A stretch of 64,000 nucleotides of DNA. Origin: Membranipora membranacea (lineage: Eukaryota; Bryozoa; Gymnolaemata; Cheilostomatida; Membraniporidae). The notes below the pieces were generated by a model, which ran no database searches, was not told the origin of the DNA, and saw only the letters and a list, made by a program, of their open reading frames with translations. The stretch lies in assembly GCA_914767715.1 (NCBI GenBank), contig OU612068.1, positions 33,544,001 through 33,608,000 of the forward strand, read 5' to 3'. The translations under genes and the position numbers were made by a program. Of this stretch, positions 24,301-36,000 are shown in pieces. Position 1 is the first letter of the stretch. Every line of letters starts with the position of its first letter.

Positions 24301-26709
24301 GGTACTTCCTCAGGTTCAGGTGTCTTCTGATCATACGCTGGATCTTCTTCTGCTGGATCCTAAAACAATAAGCAGAACAGAACTTCATATGAGAGGAAAG
24401 AACACCATTGTCATATAAGCATAACATCAGGAAATGAATATTATAAACATGATAGATGTGTTGTTTGCCTCTGGTTACATGGCAGATAAAGCTTTTGTGT
24501 ATTGCAGTTGCACTATTTTCAGATCTCCAGCAATTAAATGAGACATCACTCACCTCTTGAAGAACAGGCCGGGCAGCAGCGGAATCAGATTTCCTTGTGC
24601 TCTCCCTCACTGAGACTTTTTCCTCCTGCTTTAAATCGAACAAATTGTAATTATCAATTATGATTACTAGGCAGCAGCAGACGTATTAACAACTCTGGGT
24701 GACAATGGTCAATTATTGCAAAATATCATATTTCAGTTTTGGTCTTAAAGTACAAGATAGTACCCAGAGGTCTGACAATCGGATTTGATATCATCACAGA
24801 GATGTTTACCTAGCCTTTATACACAGGTAAGAGGAAAAATAATAAAGTTGACATACTTCACTCTCTGAGGCACTCTGCCTGGCACTTCTTCTAGGAGCAG
24901 CACTGCTTTTCTTCTGAGACTTTTGGGGAGATTTATGTGGTTTTGTGACAGTTTCTTTGACAGGACTTTCTGGTTCAGTCTAGAGGCAAAATAATAGATA
25001 GGCCCATTATAAAACATACACACAAATCTTGCAACATACGGCACAACTTTAATCGGCCTTTTTTAATATTTTTAAGGCATGGCATATCATTTTTTCTAAG
25101 GGTAAGAAAGCAGAAATTGTGACCAGCGCAAATGTACTGTTTCAAGACAAGGGATTGCAACCCAGAACATTATTCCAGCTTCAAGCTATAACCAAAAGTT
25201 CTCAGATAACAATTAATAGACTTGTCATCACCAATACAATATGCTTGTAGCTGTATATACAGCTGATCTAATGATCGATGGATATCTCACCTGGGAATCC
25301 TCAGCCACACTCGTCTCACTCTCACTGGGTCGCCTAAGATCAGCTGGAGCTGGCTTGCCAATCTGCTCCTCTTCTGAGTAAATAAACACATCAATACATG
25401 AAAATAATCAACATCACTGATGACAGCACACAGGGAATATACAGTAGTGTAAAACGACCTCGGAGAAAATTGAGTTTGCTGTGTGCAGAATATCGCACTT
25501 CCACTCAAGAAATCTCCCAGAGATGAAAGCCTCTTTTCTGCACATCTTCATCTAGCTGCATTGATCACTGAGGATTCTGGCATCTTAAAAGTATCCACAA
25601 AAAGATCAGCAGCAATTTAAATCTAATAAATAAATGCTATCAAACTGCTACAAACTGAATAAGGTAGGCTTCACCAGATATATAAATATATATGAATAAA
25701 TGATATCGATCACCGCTCATTTACCTTCAAGTCTTCTCCTCGCCTCCATCTGCGCAGCGAACACTTTTTGTCTTTGCTCCAGGTATTGCTTGACAAACTC
25801 ATTATCGGTGTCTGATTCTTCGTTCAGGTCTGGTAGCTGATCAGGAGCTGGCTGAGACTGCAGCTTCTCCAACATCATTTGCTACAAAAACAAAATATAA
25901 TAGTTGAAAGATTTGGTAAGAGTAGTGGATAATGAAATGATAAAAAAAAGAAATATTTAATGACGTTTTAGATATTTTGCTGTTATTTTTCCTAGATGTG
26001 AAATCTACACAAAGATATGTGACTACATTGGGAGTTTCTTCCCAACAAAAAATAGATAGGAAATTCTCAAAGAGCACTCTTATACACCATGCCCGTCAAA
26101 AAGTTGAAACCAGAGATTCTTCTGGAGAAGAAAATGACACCTTTCTAAATTATAGAGGTATGAAACAGGGCAGTAGAGCCAAGGAGTTGCATTTGCCATT
26201 TATAATTTCTACTTATTCATCATCATTGGATAGTACAAGTAGACACAGTAGTGCTGCTGGGAAGGATAAATAAATACCTCCTACTGACTCCTGAGTGAAT
26301 GTGAGGACATAAATTCAATATTTATCTAATTCAAACTCACCCAAACAGATAAATAGACTCAAAAAAACTGTGTTGAAGCTTTTTTTCTTCAAAAATATGC
26401 GCTTATTGTTTAGTTATCAATATCATATTATATATATTAACAAAAATAAATTGAGATGATGTATGTATGTATGATATCATCATTGTTATGTATGTAATTG
26501 TAAGTATGTATTGAATTGAGTGAGCATCAAATAAAAAGTGTTCATTCTGGAGATCTCTATAGACTTACAGATTTCAATCTTGACATTAGCTGTGTCTTGG
26601 TGCCGGTCTTCGGGAGTCCTCTCTTTTCCAGCTCATCCTTCAAATCTTTTACCCGTAAATCCTTCAATAATTTCCCTCCTACTCGGAGTTCTCCACCAGC
26701 ATCAGCCAT
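15336..26709 (-). CDS. ACIN1: Acinus, apoptotic chromatin condensation inducer (ACIN1)
   Basis: Nineteen minus-strand exons, each bounded by: 26709-26569, 25881-25725, 25373-25291, 24979-24857, 24625-24554, 24359-23841, 21262-21093, 20683-20641, 19539-19479, 19280-19102, 18941-18765, 18621-18447, 18210-17987, 17766-17659, 17538-17338, 16845-16638, 16508-16408, 16230-16084, 15812-15336. They total 1122 codons (human long form 1341 aa). Exon 1 is an N-terminal SAP domain ([20 protein letters not shown]). Exons 13-14 hold the RRM, with [20 protein letters not shown] and [14 protein letters not shown]. Exon 17 has [20 protein letters not shown], the conserved motif that binds RNPS1/SAP18 in the ASAP complex. 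The middle is acidic and Lys/Glu/Pro-rich. The last exon is an RS-like tail with a repeated [10 protein letters not shown] unit and a Ser/Gly end. Acinus acts in the nucleus in splicing and exon-junction complex function. The intron after exon 6 hosts a complete retrotransposon insertion. Confidence 0.95.
16896..17090. repeat. Minisatellite, 31-bp unit, in ACIN1 intron
   Basis: Six consecutive copies of a 31-bp unit containing ACCAAGCCCTTAGTAAACCT. The left copies read ACATAACC and the right ones ACACAGCC, so two subtypes are arranged in blocks, suggesting block duplication or gene conversion. Confidence 0.95.
19884..19910. repeat. Perfect hairpin in ACIN1 intron
   Basis: GGTGTGTGAC (19884-19893) is repeated as its exact reverse complement GTCACACACC (19901-19910) with a 7-bp loop. 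Surrounding intron DNA shows no coding signal. It may be the core of a small foldback element. Confidence 0.7.
21434..23742 (-). mobile_element. 5'-inverted non-LTR retrotransposon in ACIN1 intron
   Basis: A 2.3-kb insertion in the ACIN1 intron between exons 6 and 7, flanked by an 11-bp direct repeat AGCACCAACGT at 21423-21433 and 23743-23753, taken as the target-site duplication. The main body (minus strand, 23618 to 21434) carries the reverse transcriptase frame. The 5' piece (23619-23742) is inverted and reads on the plus strand, encoding the end of the endonuclease domain ([18 protein letters not shown]). The two pieces share a 23-bp inverted overlap: 23596-23618 is the reverse complement of 23720-23742. 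There is no poly-A; the body ends about 12 nt after the stop in GTCAAGTAAGTC. A short 3' UTR, simple-repeat tail and one EN-RT protein suggest an RTE-like clade, by inference. Confidence 0.9.
21446..23554 (-). CDS. Retrotransposon reverse transcriptase (5'-truncated frame)
   Basis: An uninterrupted 702-codon frame, on the same strand as ACIN1 but intronic. Reverse transcriptase motifs appear in order: [14 protein letters not shown], then [15 protein letters not shown] (motif A aspartate), then [14 protein letters not shown] (motif B), then [11 protein letters not shown] (motif C, both catalytic aspartates intact), then FLYLGAKID. The C-terminal part, with [23 protein letters not shown] and [20 protein letters not shown], is the usual tail of animal EN-RT elements often labelled endonuclease-reverse transcriptase. 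The upstream endonuclease is missing apart from the inverted scrap at 23619-23742, so the copy cannot transpose by itself. The open frame continues upstream of the annotated Met. Lack of stops implies a young insertion. Confidence 0.92.
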   Translation of the reverse strand: MENKFSQLQELPEDTPVNERWTKIKEAYHDVGEEIVGREKRREPAHWMSERSWELIERRQEARRKVLGTHSRRVAARLEEEYKEFAKLVKKSVRKDKRDNIEDMAGAAQEAADMGQMKAVYDITRELSGTRRKSTARLKDKNGQIVVDPKEQAKIWTAHFQEVLNQAEPEDPLDIPSTGTDLEIDDDPPSLSEIEEIIKASRNGKAPGIDELPAEFLRCNSSSCAAELETLFSGIWREEDIPQDWRRGVIIKLPKKGDLSKTTNWRGITLLPYISKIFLKILHHRIAGALEENRSLDEEQAGFRSGRSCTDHIFTLRNIIEQCEEWRMPLYVNFIDFRKAFDSIHRESMWKVMKFYGIPDKLITLTRAFYTGYACKMQGGAEDDYFEVKSGVRQGCVISPLLFIMATDFIMKQVQATHRTGLRWNLTTKLNYLAYADDVALFSTTHGGMQTVTDKLITTASKAGLHINEQKTKVLRIHRDGMGPASNNNFTVSNKSLEFVDNFLYLGAKIDVSGGAAADVKNRINSATTAFYRLNKVWRSRSMSNHLKFKLYNSNVVSVLLYGCETWRMTKVDMDKLEVFHMNCCRRILKIYWWSKTSNLEVCERSKQKPVSQHIEVRRWRYLGHSLRRKESLPHTSLGWAPEGTRRRGRPNQTWRRTALKQMKVHNIKSWAEASEMARDRERWKGKEKAILAQYSTRSSAT

Positions 26710-28195
26710 TTTGAAGCATTCACTACTACACTATAGTCTTGTGGTATAGTGATTACTGGGTAAAGTTGATATTAGGATATCATGAGAGTTTTACCTGCTG
26801 TGAGTGATATTTTTCTAAATATTTTCTGCAACTTGATTGGTCACTAAAGAAAGTTCAAAGGTTATTGAGCTTCCCTCAACACAGAAATAGAGTGAATTGG
26901 CAATTTTGTTTTTCCAGCTTACTTACTTCCCAATTGATCCTAATCGCCAGAATAGCTGGCATAAGGGATATAGTAATCAGTCTATTAGTGCGTAATCAGG
27001 GTTTCGGAGTTTCACATTTATAACAGAAGAAGTCAACCGTTCCAGATTGAATTGGGGGATCATAAAGTGACTCTAGGCAACAAACACATGACAGTCACAA
27101 TTCATTCAATCATGTCACACACACTGTCTGTCACATCTGACCTGTAACTCTGTCTGTCTGTCTGTCTCTCTGTCACTGAAATCATACCTTAGTGCATTCA
27201 AGGAGTTACTCCTTGGTTGGTGCATTGTTGAATTGGTGAATGCTCTGACTCATATGGGACAAGCACCACCTGTTACAAGGAATGATGTTTATTTTGCTAT
27301 GATGATCCATTAACCTTCCGACTTACAAAAGTATCAGTATCAATCTTTGACCAAGCAGATAACCTAACTCCTTGCTCTGACAACTGGTAGATTCTGAACT
27401 TAAGCAATTAAGTTAATGTGCTTATCTTACTAAATCACCAAGAAGCAAACAGGCTGTGACTGTTTCTCCGTCCTTGTCTTCAACAAGATCCAAACTTATT
27501 GTCGACTGTCACAAGGTGCAGATAGATGTGTTAAATGAACACAAATGATTTAATCAAGATTCCTTGGAATGGCATGCATATCATATCATATGCCTTTCAT
27601 TATCTTATCACATGTACTTCAAAACAAGGATCCCTGGCAAGACAGACAATGCCAGAGACCCCTAGTTTTACAGTGAGCATGATTGTGATCTTATATAGCA
27701 CCAGATTGTTGCTGTTGCATCTGAATTTAGTTCAACTTCCCAATCTATGGCGCTGGTGGTGGCATTCCATTTTTCAACCGCAGAGGGAGTTATAATGAAA
27801 TGTCACTTCCAGCAACTCAGACAATCCCTGAATATGTCCACCTAAGCTCAACAGGATTGTGCAGTTTGTTATGCATTCAAGTTTTGCTACTGCAGGAAAC
27901 CAAACATATTGTCAGACAGATTTTTGACAAGTGTATACTTTGCTTACACAACAGCTGCACAACAGCTGCAGAACAGCCTCAGACTCAAGCCGTTTCATTA
28001 AGTTCCCATCAGTACTGGGTCAGGCAACAGTCACGTCTAGCATTCTACTGCTTGTTATTACACAGACAAATCATTACTCGTGCTGTTTTTCAGATGGGCA
28101 GATAGATTTGACTGAGGAGCTTCCTCTATCTGCTTGATTTTAGGTGCTAGCTGTGTTATATGAAGATCTATATTGCATCATACGTCTGTTTCAGA
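26710..28195. promoter_or_regulatory. Divergent intergenic region ACIN1-BLOC1S4
   Basis: About 1.5 kb lie between the ACIN1 start codon and the first coding exon of BLOC1S4. The BLOC1S4 ATG sits 1 bp after a strong acceptor (TGTTTCAG at 28187-28194), so at least one untranslated BLOC1S4 exon must lie upstream here. Short open frames at 27535-28137 show no domain. A short CTGT-rich run is present near 27150-27170. No TATA box or X-box was found by eye. Confidence 0.5.
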
Positions 28196-30974
28196 ATGAA
28201 GAACGAGACGACAGAGAAAGGTGATGCTTTAGATGAAGCTAAGCTGCTCTCCAAACAGGCAACAGAACTGTTCTCTGTGGACACTACATTCCAGGTCAGT
28301 CAGCCTCTTGTCAAATTCAACCATCGAACTTTCGTCGATCTCATGGCACATCCTGAAAAAAACTTTCCATTCAAATTTTGAAATTACCCTCAACATTCCT
28401 ACACTGAATTTGATTAAGATTTACTTTGCATACAGTAAATCACACCTTGAACCTGTAAATTCGTCTTCAAACCATCAACTTCCTCCGAAACATGTCAAAT
28501 TCTCAGATTTTTATTATTGTTGGACTCCCGAAGAAAACATTCCAAGAGTAATAATATACAACTAATTAAACTTAAAATAAAACTGTATATATGGAGAATC
28601 TGTAAGCAAAATCAGTGCCCAGATTTTGTGAATCAGTTTGAGTAATAGTCTCATGAAGTGGTGGTTTTGTATTATATCAAGATGACAGAATAGCCACAAT
28701 GATGCAGCATTTTTTATTCTTCGTTCCTGTAGAACTCATGTGAATCAGCCCAGCAGTCTCTGAGAACATAAGATGAATTTAGTTTTTGTTTGACATAAAC
28801 CTCACTTCGTTGTGACAAACTCCCTGCTGAAATAATATAAAACCTTGAAAACCAATTCTTTTCGAATTGTCGGCTCTTTTTGTGTGGATAGACAATTCCA
28901 TAATGAAATATCATGCTATCTAAACAGTAATCTTTCCACAGTCTGGTACAGTTCTACATACAACTCAGTCTAGAATTTTCACTTCTATAGTATTTAAAAT
29001 TATAAGTCACTCTCACTGTTGACTGTTAACCGGTTAATCTTAGTATCGTTCTTTAAGAAAAGAACCGATTGGACATCAGCTTTGGTTGCATTGTACGAGC
29101 GTGATATTGCACATGGTAACAAGGAGGGTGGAATATCCCAACCTCCTTGATAGTAACAAACACAGCTTTCCAAACTTTCCTCTCCATTTGGAAACTGTTA
29201 AACACACACATCATAGGAAAATGATGTAAAATGGCTTTATCTGTAGAACCGTCTATTCTATTGTATGTAAAAAGTTCTTCCAGATTCAGCATCTGCATTT
29301 TAGAGCTACATGGTTTCAAAACCATTCGGGGTTTAAAAGCTGATAAACATCGACTTCAGTGGCAAAAGTCATGATAAAATTCTAGATAATTATTTACACA
29401 AACAGGCAGAAATCAGTATAAGTGAGCTATTGGATACCCAAATTATTTCCCCAATAGTTTTTGATGATGCAGATGCTGAATCCGAAAAAGTTTGCGCATG
29501 TGCTGAATCAAGCCAATTTAACATAATTTTTTTGCTTCATGTCTGTTAAACAGTACACAAATCGAGAGAGGACAAACCTCAGGAGGCAGTTTGTCTTTTA
29601 GATAGACACAAGCAAGCAAATAAAAAAATATTTGTAATAGAGATGGGTCAAAGAATGATGAGGAGACATAGCGGTAAACAACATATGAAATGTCAGAAAC
29701 AGCAACATAATCATTTTAATTTTGAGGTGAGAGACCCTGTTATTAGAAGATGTGTTACTTTATTGTTTTCTCAGGAGGAAAAACTGAATGAGGAGATCGA
29801 GCGGATGTTACAGAAAATCTCTGAGTTTGTCGAAGTTGTGGAAATGGTGAGAAATTTCCCTTAACTGTTCCGCTACAACTCAGCTTCACTCCATGTGCAC
29901 AGTTTTCTCTTGTCTCAAATATCCTTATTTACAGGTATATAGCAGGTCAAATGGTGATGGCATAAATGTCATGTTATGTCATGATCTGAAGGTTTGTTGA
30001 AAAGAAATTGTATCCCCTTACCTTGTGGACTTGTGTTGTGTCATTTAGATAAGAAGTGATACAAATATATGCGTGAACAGTATTTTACCTCTCATCACAG
30101 AGAAGTCGCGGGAGCTAGAGGTGATATTTGACAGAATTGATGCCTTAGAAGTGAGTATGAGATATAGTAACAATATGGGTATGAATCAGATTATCGGAAT
30201 CATTAAAATCAAATCAGATCGTCAAAACAACATGTCTATGAATTTGATTTTAATATTTCACTGGATATACAAAGTACAAACATTGGAAGTCATTTTACGG
30301 ATTCTGTTTTCTTTTATGGATCACTTATTTTAGGCACTTGTAACTCACGTTAACGGAACTCTAACAAAGCTACAATCTCAGGCAGACACTGCAGAGGCAC
30401 ACTTCAACACATTCACATCTATCAAAAACAAAATATTTGGTGCAATCACTAATTTTGGTGTGCCAGTAAGTAAAATATCAGTACATACGTGTTTTACCAA
30501 ATAAGTGGGCTGATAGTAGCCTGTCTTGTCAAGCTTGTCAAGACAGGCTAGCTGATACTATGTCTGCAGGACATAATTACGCCTAGAACATTCACACTAA
30601 CTGTGCCTGTGTGTCAAGAGTGTAATCTGCTTGGATTTTCATCTGTCCGTGATTAAGTTTACCAACAAGGTGTCATGAGATTCACTTTGCACCTTGGAGT
30701 ATTTGCCCACAAATGCAACTATCTTTTAAAGTTAGATCTTGGAGAAACATTCACAACTTTAAAGAGTATGTGTTGTTTGCTCCACATCAACGATTCATTT
30801 GAATAGCAATGCCTGAATTTTATTATCTAGAAAAAACATGCTGACACCAGTCCTCGATATTCTAATGATCCCACAACGCCTTCACCAGACACGGAAGATC
30901 AGCTGGAATCTGTGAACATATTCTCTACATCCGAACACTTCTCTTCAGTCATACCCTCCTCTGAACAGTTATAG
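28196..30974 (+). CDS. BLOC1S4: BLOC-1 subunit 4 (cappuccino homologue)
   Basis: Five coding exons, 28196-28294, 29775-29846, 30049-30150, 30334-30465 and 30831-30974, give 183 codons (182 aa; human 217). The core reads EEIERMLQKISEFVEVVEM, IRSDTNICVNSILPLITEKS, and DRIDALEALVTHVNGTL, matching the helical core of cappuccino, where an F/V-DMIRSD block is followed by a VDKLEAFV block. BLOC1S4 is part of the BLOC-1 complex, and in many animals of BORC-linked trafficking, in biogenesis of lysosome-related organelles. The final exon is a Ser/Thr-rich acidic tail with no similarity known to me. The ATG is the first codon after the acceptor, implying an upstream untranslated exon. Short coiled-coil proteins are easy to misassign, but the core motif is distinctive. 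Confidence 0.8.
30518..30549. repeat. Perfect palindrome in BLOC1S4 intron
   Basis: AGCCTGTCTTG at 30518-30528 is the exact reverse complement of CAAGACAGGCT at 30539-30549. The same half-site, as AGCTTGTTAAGACAGGCTA, reappears near 60297-60316, so this is probably a short foldback element family. Confidence 0.75.
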
Positions 30975-32374
30975 TGGTGCGGTATCATTCATAAATTATA
31001 TTTTTATGTGATATATCAGCTAGTTCCTGCCTCTTCTGGACTGTTTAGTTTGGAGGTATTCCACACCCACCCAACCTAACTCATCAGAAGAGTCATTTGC
31101 TGTAATGCAGTAACCTTTGTATTTTCAAGTGGTAATGGAGAGTGCTTTCTTGCTCAGTTTTTGCAATCAGTACTCATGTCTCTGCCTACCATTATTTTTA
31201 TGTTTTATCTTCATCAATCTTGTACAATGTTAAACAACCGTTTATTTGTTTGATTTCTAATTCTTTTGCTATTTTCCATAAGGTGCTCAAATATATTGAA
31301 TAAGTTATATATGTTTATCTTTGTCTAGTGCGATATAGGTGTAATTATTATCTGTAGATAGATTAATGTATATTCAAAGTTCACTACATTAACTATTACC
31401 TGCTACATTTTCATTTGGTTGATATTTTGCGCTGCAAGCTGATGACAAGCGTCATTGTCAAACAGACTTGAAGGTAACGCAATCAACAAATCGCGAGTTT
31501 CCATGCCATTAATGGTCTATTACATGATAAGATCATGCCATCATGTGCGTGAAATTGACACCTTTAACTTGTCACACTAAAAGTCCTGGACAATTTTCCG
31601 CGCTGACACTGCAAGGAGCAGATATAGTCAGGATTATACTTTGCTACAGCTGAATGGATTCCACTGATTGGATATGTCCACCCAGTCGAAGCTAGCCGAT
31701 TTGTCTTTGCATTCCCATGTTTCTATTTGTCATTTAAAGGGAGGTTGTTTAAATTAATGACTGAAAAATCAGTCCATTAATTAAATCTATGTGGGCATGG
31801 TTCAAGTTACAGTGAGACACATGGTTATGCAAAAAAGAAATCGGCTAGCATTGGATGGGTGGGTGGGTCTTGAAATTAGTTTTTTAGTGGGAGATAATAT
31901 CAAATATTCTCATGTTACACCCCAAGTCTGTCTTGACCAGCTTTGTCAACTACCGATCCCCTTGAGTTTGGGACAATCAGTCCAAAACTCATTATCACTG
32001 GTTAGCTTCAAAATTGGTACTGTCATGAGTTGTCTTCCCTACCATAAACACGATATATAACAATAGACCAATCAACAAACTTCTTTTCAAAAATTATCAA
32101 ATCAAAACAGTTCCCTCATTTAACACCAGTACCATGTATTTTCATTTCTTAAAATATTTTCACACTTTGTAAATTAGTAAATAGTAATAGTTGAAAAAGA
32201 AACAACAGTTCACTGCCTAACCTCCCTGGCCTAACTAACTAAAACTTTGAGACAAGAAGAATAATACTGCATGTGTGTGTGTGTCATCAAAATGAGGAAA
32301 TCCACTTATATCAAGGAGTAAGTCCTTATCCCATCGCTTACATTGATTGAGTACCCTGTCTGTAACAAGGAGGA

Positions 32375-32469
32375 CATGGGCCCCTGCCTGTGACTTACAT
32401 GTCTTTACTTTGCCAATGTCCAGAATCAACATTGGCAAAGCAAAGACATGTAAGTCCCAGGGGCCCATG
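32375..32469. mobile_element. Foldback MITE, family A copy 1
   Basis: An inverted repeat of about 40-bp arms: CATGGGCCCCTG begins it and CAGGGGCCCATG ends it, with ACATGTCTTTACTTTGCCAA mirrored by TTGGCAAAGCAAAGACATGT. No coding capacity. A diverged second copy sits at 58699-58812. Confidence 0.8.
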
Positions 32470-32808
32470 AAGGAGGAATAAAAGTTACACCTTGCTTGCC
32501 TGTAACATATATTATGCCCAATACAAGGTATGAAAATTATAGTACCAATTTGCTATTCATTCACATACAAAACTGTGCAAATTCCTCTTAGACTTATTGC
32601 TAGTGATTCCATTCATCTCACAACATCTACAGTTTACATTGATCCTTAGAATCTTACAAAACTATAAGGGACTTTGTGTATACAATTGCATCCAAGGAGA
32701 GTGGTCTGTTCAGGTTGCATTGACAACTTTCCAAAAACATAGGTCCCTATTATGGCTCGAGCCAATGTGTTGGCTACTATGGCTCACATCTTTTGGTGCC
32801 TGGGATCA

Positions 32809-32844
32809 ATGAACTCCCTCTTCAGGAAGAGGGAGTTCATTGCT
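32809..32844. repeat. Palindrome with GAGGGAGTTCATTG arms
   Basis: CAATGAACTCCCTCTTC is followed by its reverse complement GAAGAGGGAGTTCATTG with almost no spacer. The same half, AGAGGGAGTTCATTGATTGG, occurs near 60436-60456, pointing to a dispersed element. Confidence 0.7.
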
Positions 32845-33026
32845 GGGATGGTATTCTGTTGAATTGCCGTAGAAGTCTGAAACATCAAACTCATTTTAAA
32901 GGGGTGATAGAAGGCCGATCAATGAACTGACTGAGTTTATTACACTACCTGCATGTTGAACAATAAAGTTTTGTTCTGATAATTAATTACTTTACTTGCA
33001 GATAAGTAGCGCAGTAGGAGCCGATT

Positions 33027-36000
33027 ATGGAGATCCGAGCGATTGATCAGACTACTGTACACAGGATTTGTTCAGGTCAGGTGGTTCTCACATTGGGGGT
33101 TGCTGTCAAGGAGCTTGTGGAGAATGCTGTGGATGCAGGTGCCTCATTCGTTGGTATGCATACTATAACATGCTTACTATTTTATGAAGGGTTAGAAAGA
33201 AAACCATGAGTCCATATCCTCCATGGCTCTGGGCCATACTCTAACCATGGAGTAAATTACTCTTGCTCAAACTATGTATGAGTGTATGCATTGTAATGTG
33301 CGCTTATACATCTCTCATCAGCTCACCATACTCATGTGTATAGATGGTTGATCATTGAACAAATCCCAAAGCTTTACCTAATCCGATAACTCTAAATGTA
33401 TCGTGTGACTACTAGGGATTATGATCCTTGAATAATTCATCTCACCACAGAACACTGCATTATATCACTTTGATCCATTATAATTGTTGTGTAACTTATT
33501 TCTGCTGTAGAGGTGAGACTACGTGATCATGGTAGTAAGCTCATAGAAGTCATTGATAATGGACAAGGTGTAGAAGAGAAAAACTTTGCAGCACTCAGTG
33601 AGTAAATAAGAAAGGTTTTATCATGACATGATGGTTGTACGATGAGCTTAAATTATGAGTAGATTGTACTTGGAAGGCTCCAAAGCTATTTATACCTTAT
33701 ATTTGGATGTATTATCGAACCATGAACTAGATTTTGTTGCCGGAAAGTGAATAAATCCCACCTCATTGTTTAGGGTTTCCCTGTTGATGTTGCCAGCCTG
33801 TTAGACCAGAATATTCTCTCTCATTCCAGCGTTGAAACATCACACCTCCAAGATTGGTAGGTTTGAGGATTTGGAATGCGGCGTTACTACATTTGGGTTT
33901 CGGGGAGAAGCCCTCAGCTCATTATGTGCGCTCAGCAAGCTTACCATAACTACACGACACAAAGACTGTAAAGTAGCTTCCAAGATACAGTATGATCATC
34001 ATGGTAAAATCATTCAGAAAGCGCCATGTGCAAGACAGGTAGGTGCTTTTGATGAGTTTCTTCCCAAAAAGTCTATAAATTTCCAATGCAATTCTAGATG
34101 GATCGTTGCAGTTTTAACATAAACAAGTGGGAAAAAGCATCCAATATATCTGTGAGAATATTGTTACTCATAATTTCTGATGTTTTCAGGTTGGGACGAT
34201 GGTATCATTAGAGGATCTATTTGTGACACTGCCTGTAAGGCATAAGGAGTTTACTCGTAACTTGAAGAAGGAATTCCATAAGATGGTTCAGTTACTCAAT
34301 GCATATTGTGTTATCAGTACGGGAGTGAAGATAACATGCAGTAACCAGATCGGTCTGAGCGGGTATGTTGGGTTGAGTTGTCCTTCTGTATTTGAGAAAT
34401 GTGCATCACTACCTTTTCAAAACTGGTATACTATGTGAGCATCTAAAATGCTTTGTCCACTCAAACATTGTAAGATTTTAAAACAACTTCTCAAACTGGT
34501 ATAATGTTGGCAAACTTATCGATTTAAACTTTAGGAATATATTTGATAAAATGCCTCTTCGTAAGCCTAGTAATTTGAGATACCCCTATAGCCAAATAGT
34601 AAATAATACCATTATAATACTACGATTATCCAGTGGAAAATATACAGTATACTGTCCATATAAAAAGTGAATATTGTATTTGTAGAAAGAGGACTATTGT
34701 TGTCTCCACAAATGGCTCAAATCTTTTGAGAGACAATATCTCTTCTGTGTTTGGTAGTAAACAGGTTCGTTGATATTTATGTGAATTTGAATATGCGTCA
34801 AAGCGTTTTTCTTTTTTGTGGTGTATTCGTGAGCACAACTCCGATATCTATCACCAGCATCTTACTGCGGATTTGTAACCAGAAATGTTTATTGGTCGTT
34901 TCAGTTGAACACGTTGAGAGAGTTCCTGCTTGTGGTCCCATCAGTAGAACATAAGGAGGAGTTTACATGTCATCTAACACCAGAAGAGCCACCATTCTCT
35001 GTGCGCGGTTTTGTGTCCTCATGTGAACATGGATCCGGGAGAGGCAGTGTGGATAGACAGTACTACTTCATTAATGGTCGACCATGTGAGATTGAAAAAG
35101 TAGGTCATTTACTAATTCTTCATGGGGCCTGTTGGTAGTAGCATATAGAGCTTTTGGTAAATATATATTGAGTGAAATAATTTCAATCAATCAATCAATG
35201 GTAAAGGTTTTTTATTTGGTTTTTTTTTCTGTTTTATTGTCTAAGTAATTAAAATTTAGTAGGTAGGACTGAAAATGAATACAATAAAAAAACAAAAGGG
35301 AGTGCCAGATAGTCCGAGACTGGAGTTGGGGCAATCCTGTTCCAGAAGTCCATCCTCCATGCGGCCGACGCAGGCCACCGCAGATCCAGGCCCCTCACGG
35401 AGCCGGAGTCGATACTTCATCCCAGAGGCGAGCCGCCAGGGCTCCCTTGAAAGCCTGCAGAGGAAAATCAAGTAAATCCAGAGCATAGCCAGAGATACCA
35501 GCTCAACACCAGAGTAGAATATAGATCTCCTCCCCTTTTCAGTTTTAATTTGAGGTAGTGTTAAAAATTTGGATTTGTTTCTAGTATTAAAATCATGGTC
35601 AATTTTCAGAGTTTTCAATAAATTTTCATCATTCTTTAGCAGATTATACATGAAAATAATTAATCGATACTTGAAAAGCATATTTATAGGCATAATATAG
35701 GATTCTTGAAATTTATATGTGATCGAAGAATTCGGTAGTTTTTTAAAAATAACTCTCAGTGCCTTTTTTTGGCACACTAGGACTTGCAACAAAGCGGCAT
35801 CGGAAGCGTGACCCCAGAATTCCAGTCCATATAAAATGTGGGGGTAAATGAAAGTATAATAGACATTGATCATCAATTTTTGGTCTAAATATTTTGAAAG
35901 ATGTCGAAGCATCATAACAAGGAAATTCAATTTGGCTGAAACTTTATCGATTAAAATATTTATTTGAGTTTATTTTGGGCTTAGGGCCTCTTGATTATCA

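Larger units (their letters stand above)
30975..33026. other. Intergenic region BLOC1S4-PMS2
   Basis: No gene recognised. It holds a foldback element at 32375-32469, a short GTGT run near 32271-32284 and a short palindrome near 32809-32844. The open frames at 31791-32060 and 32597-32812 have no recognisable domain. The PMS2 promoter and any 5' untranslated exon should be in the right end; a candidate acceptor lies just before 33001. Confidence 0.5.

Noticed and set aside
28714-29325. Minus-strand open frames in the first BLOC1S4 intron
   Set aside because: No domain, no splice context, length within chance for AT-rich DNA.
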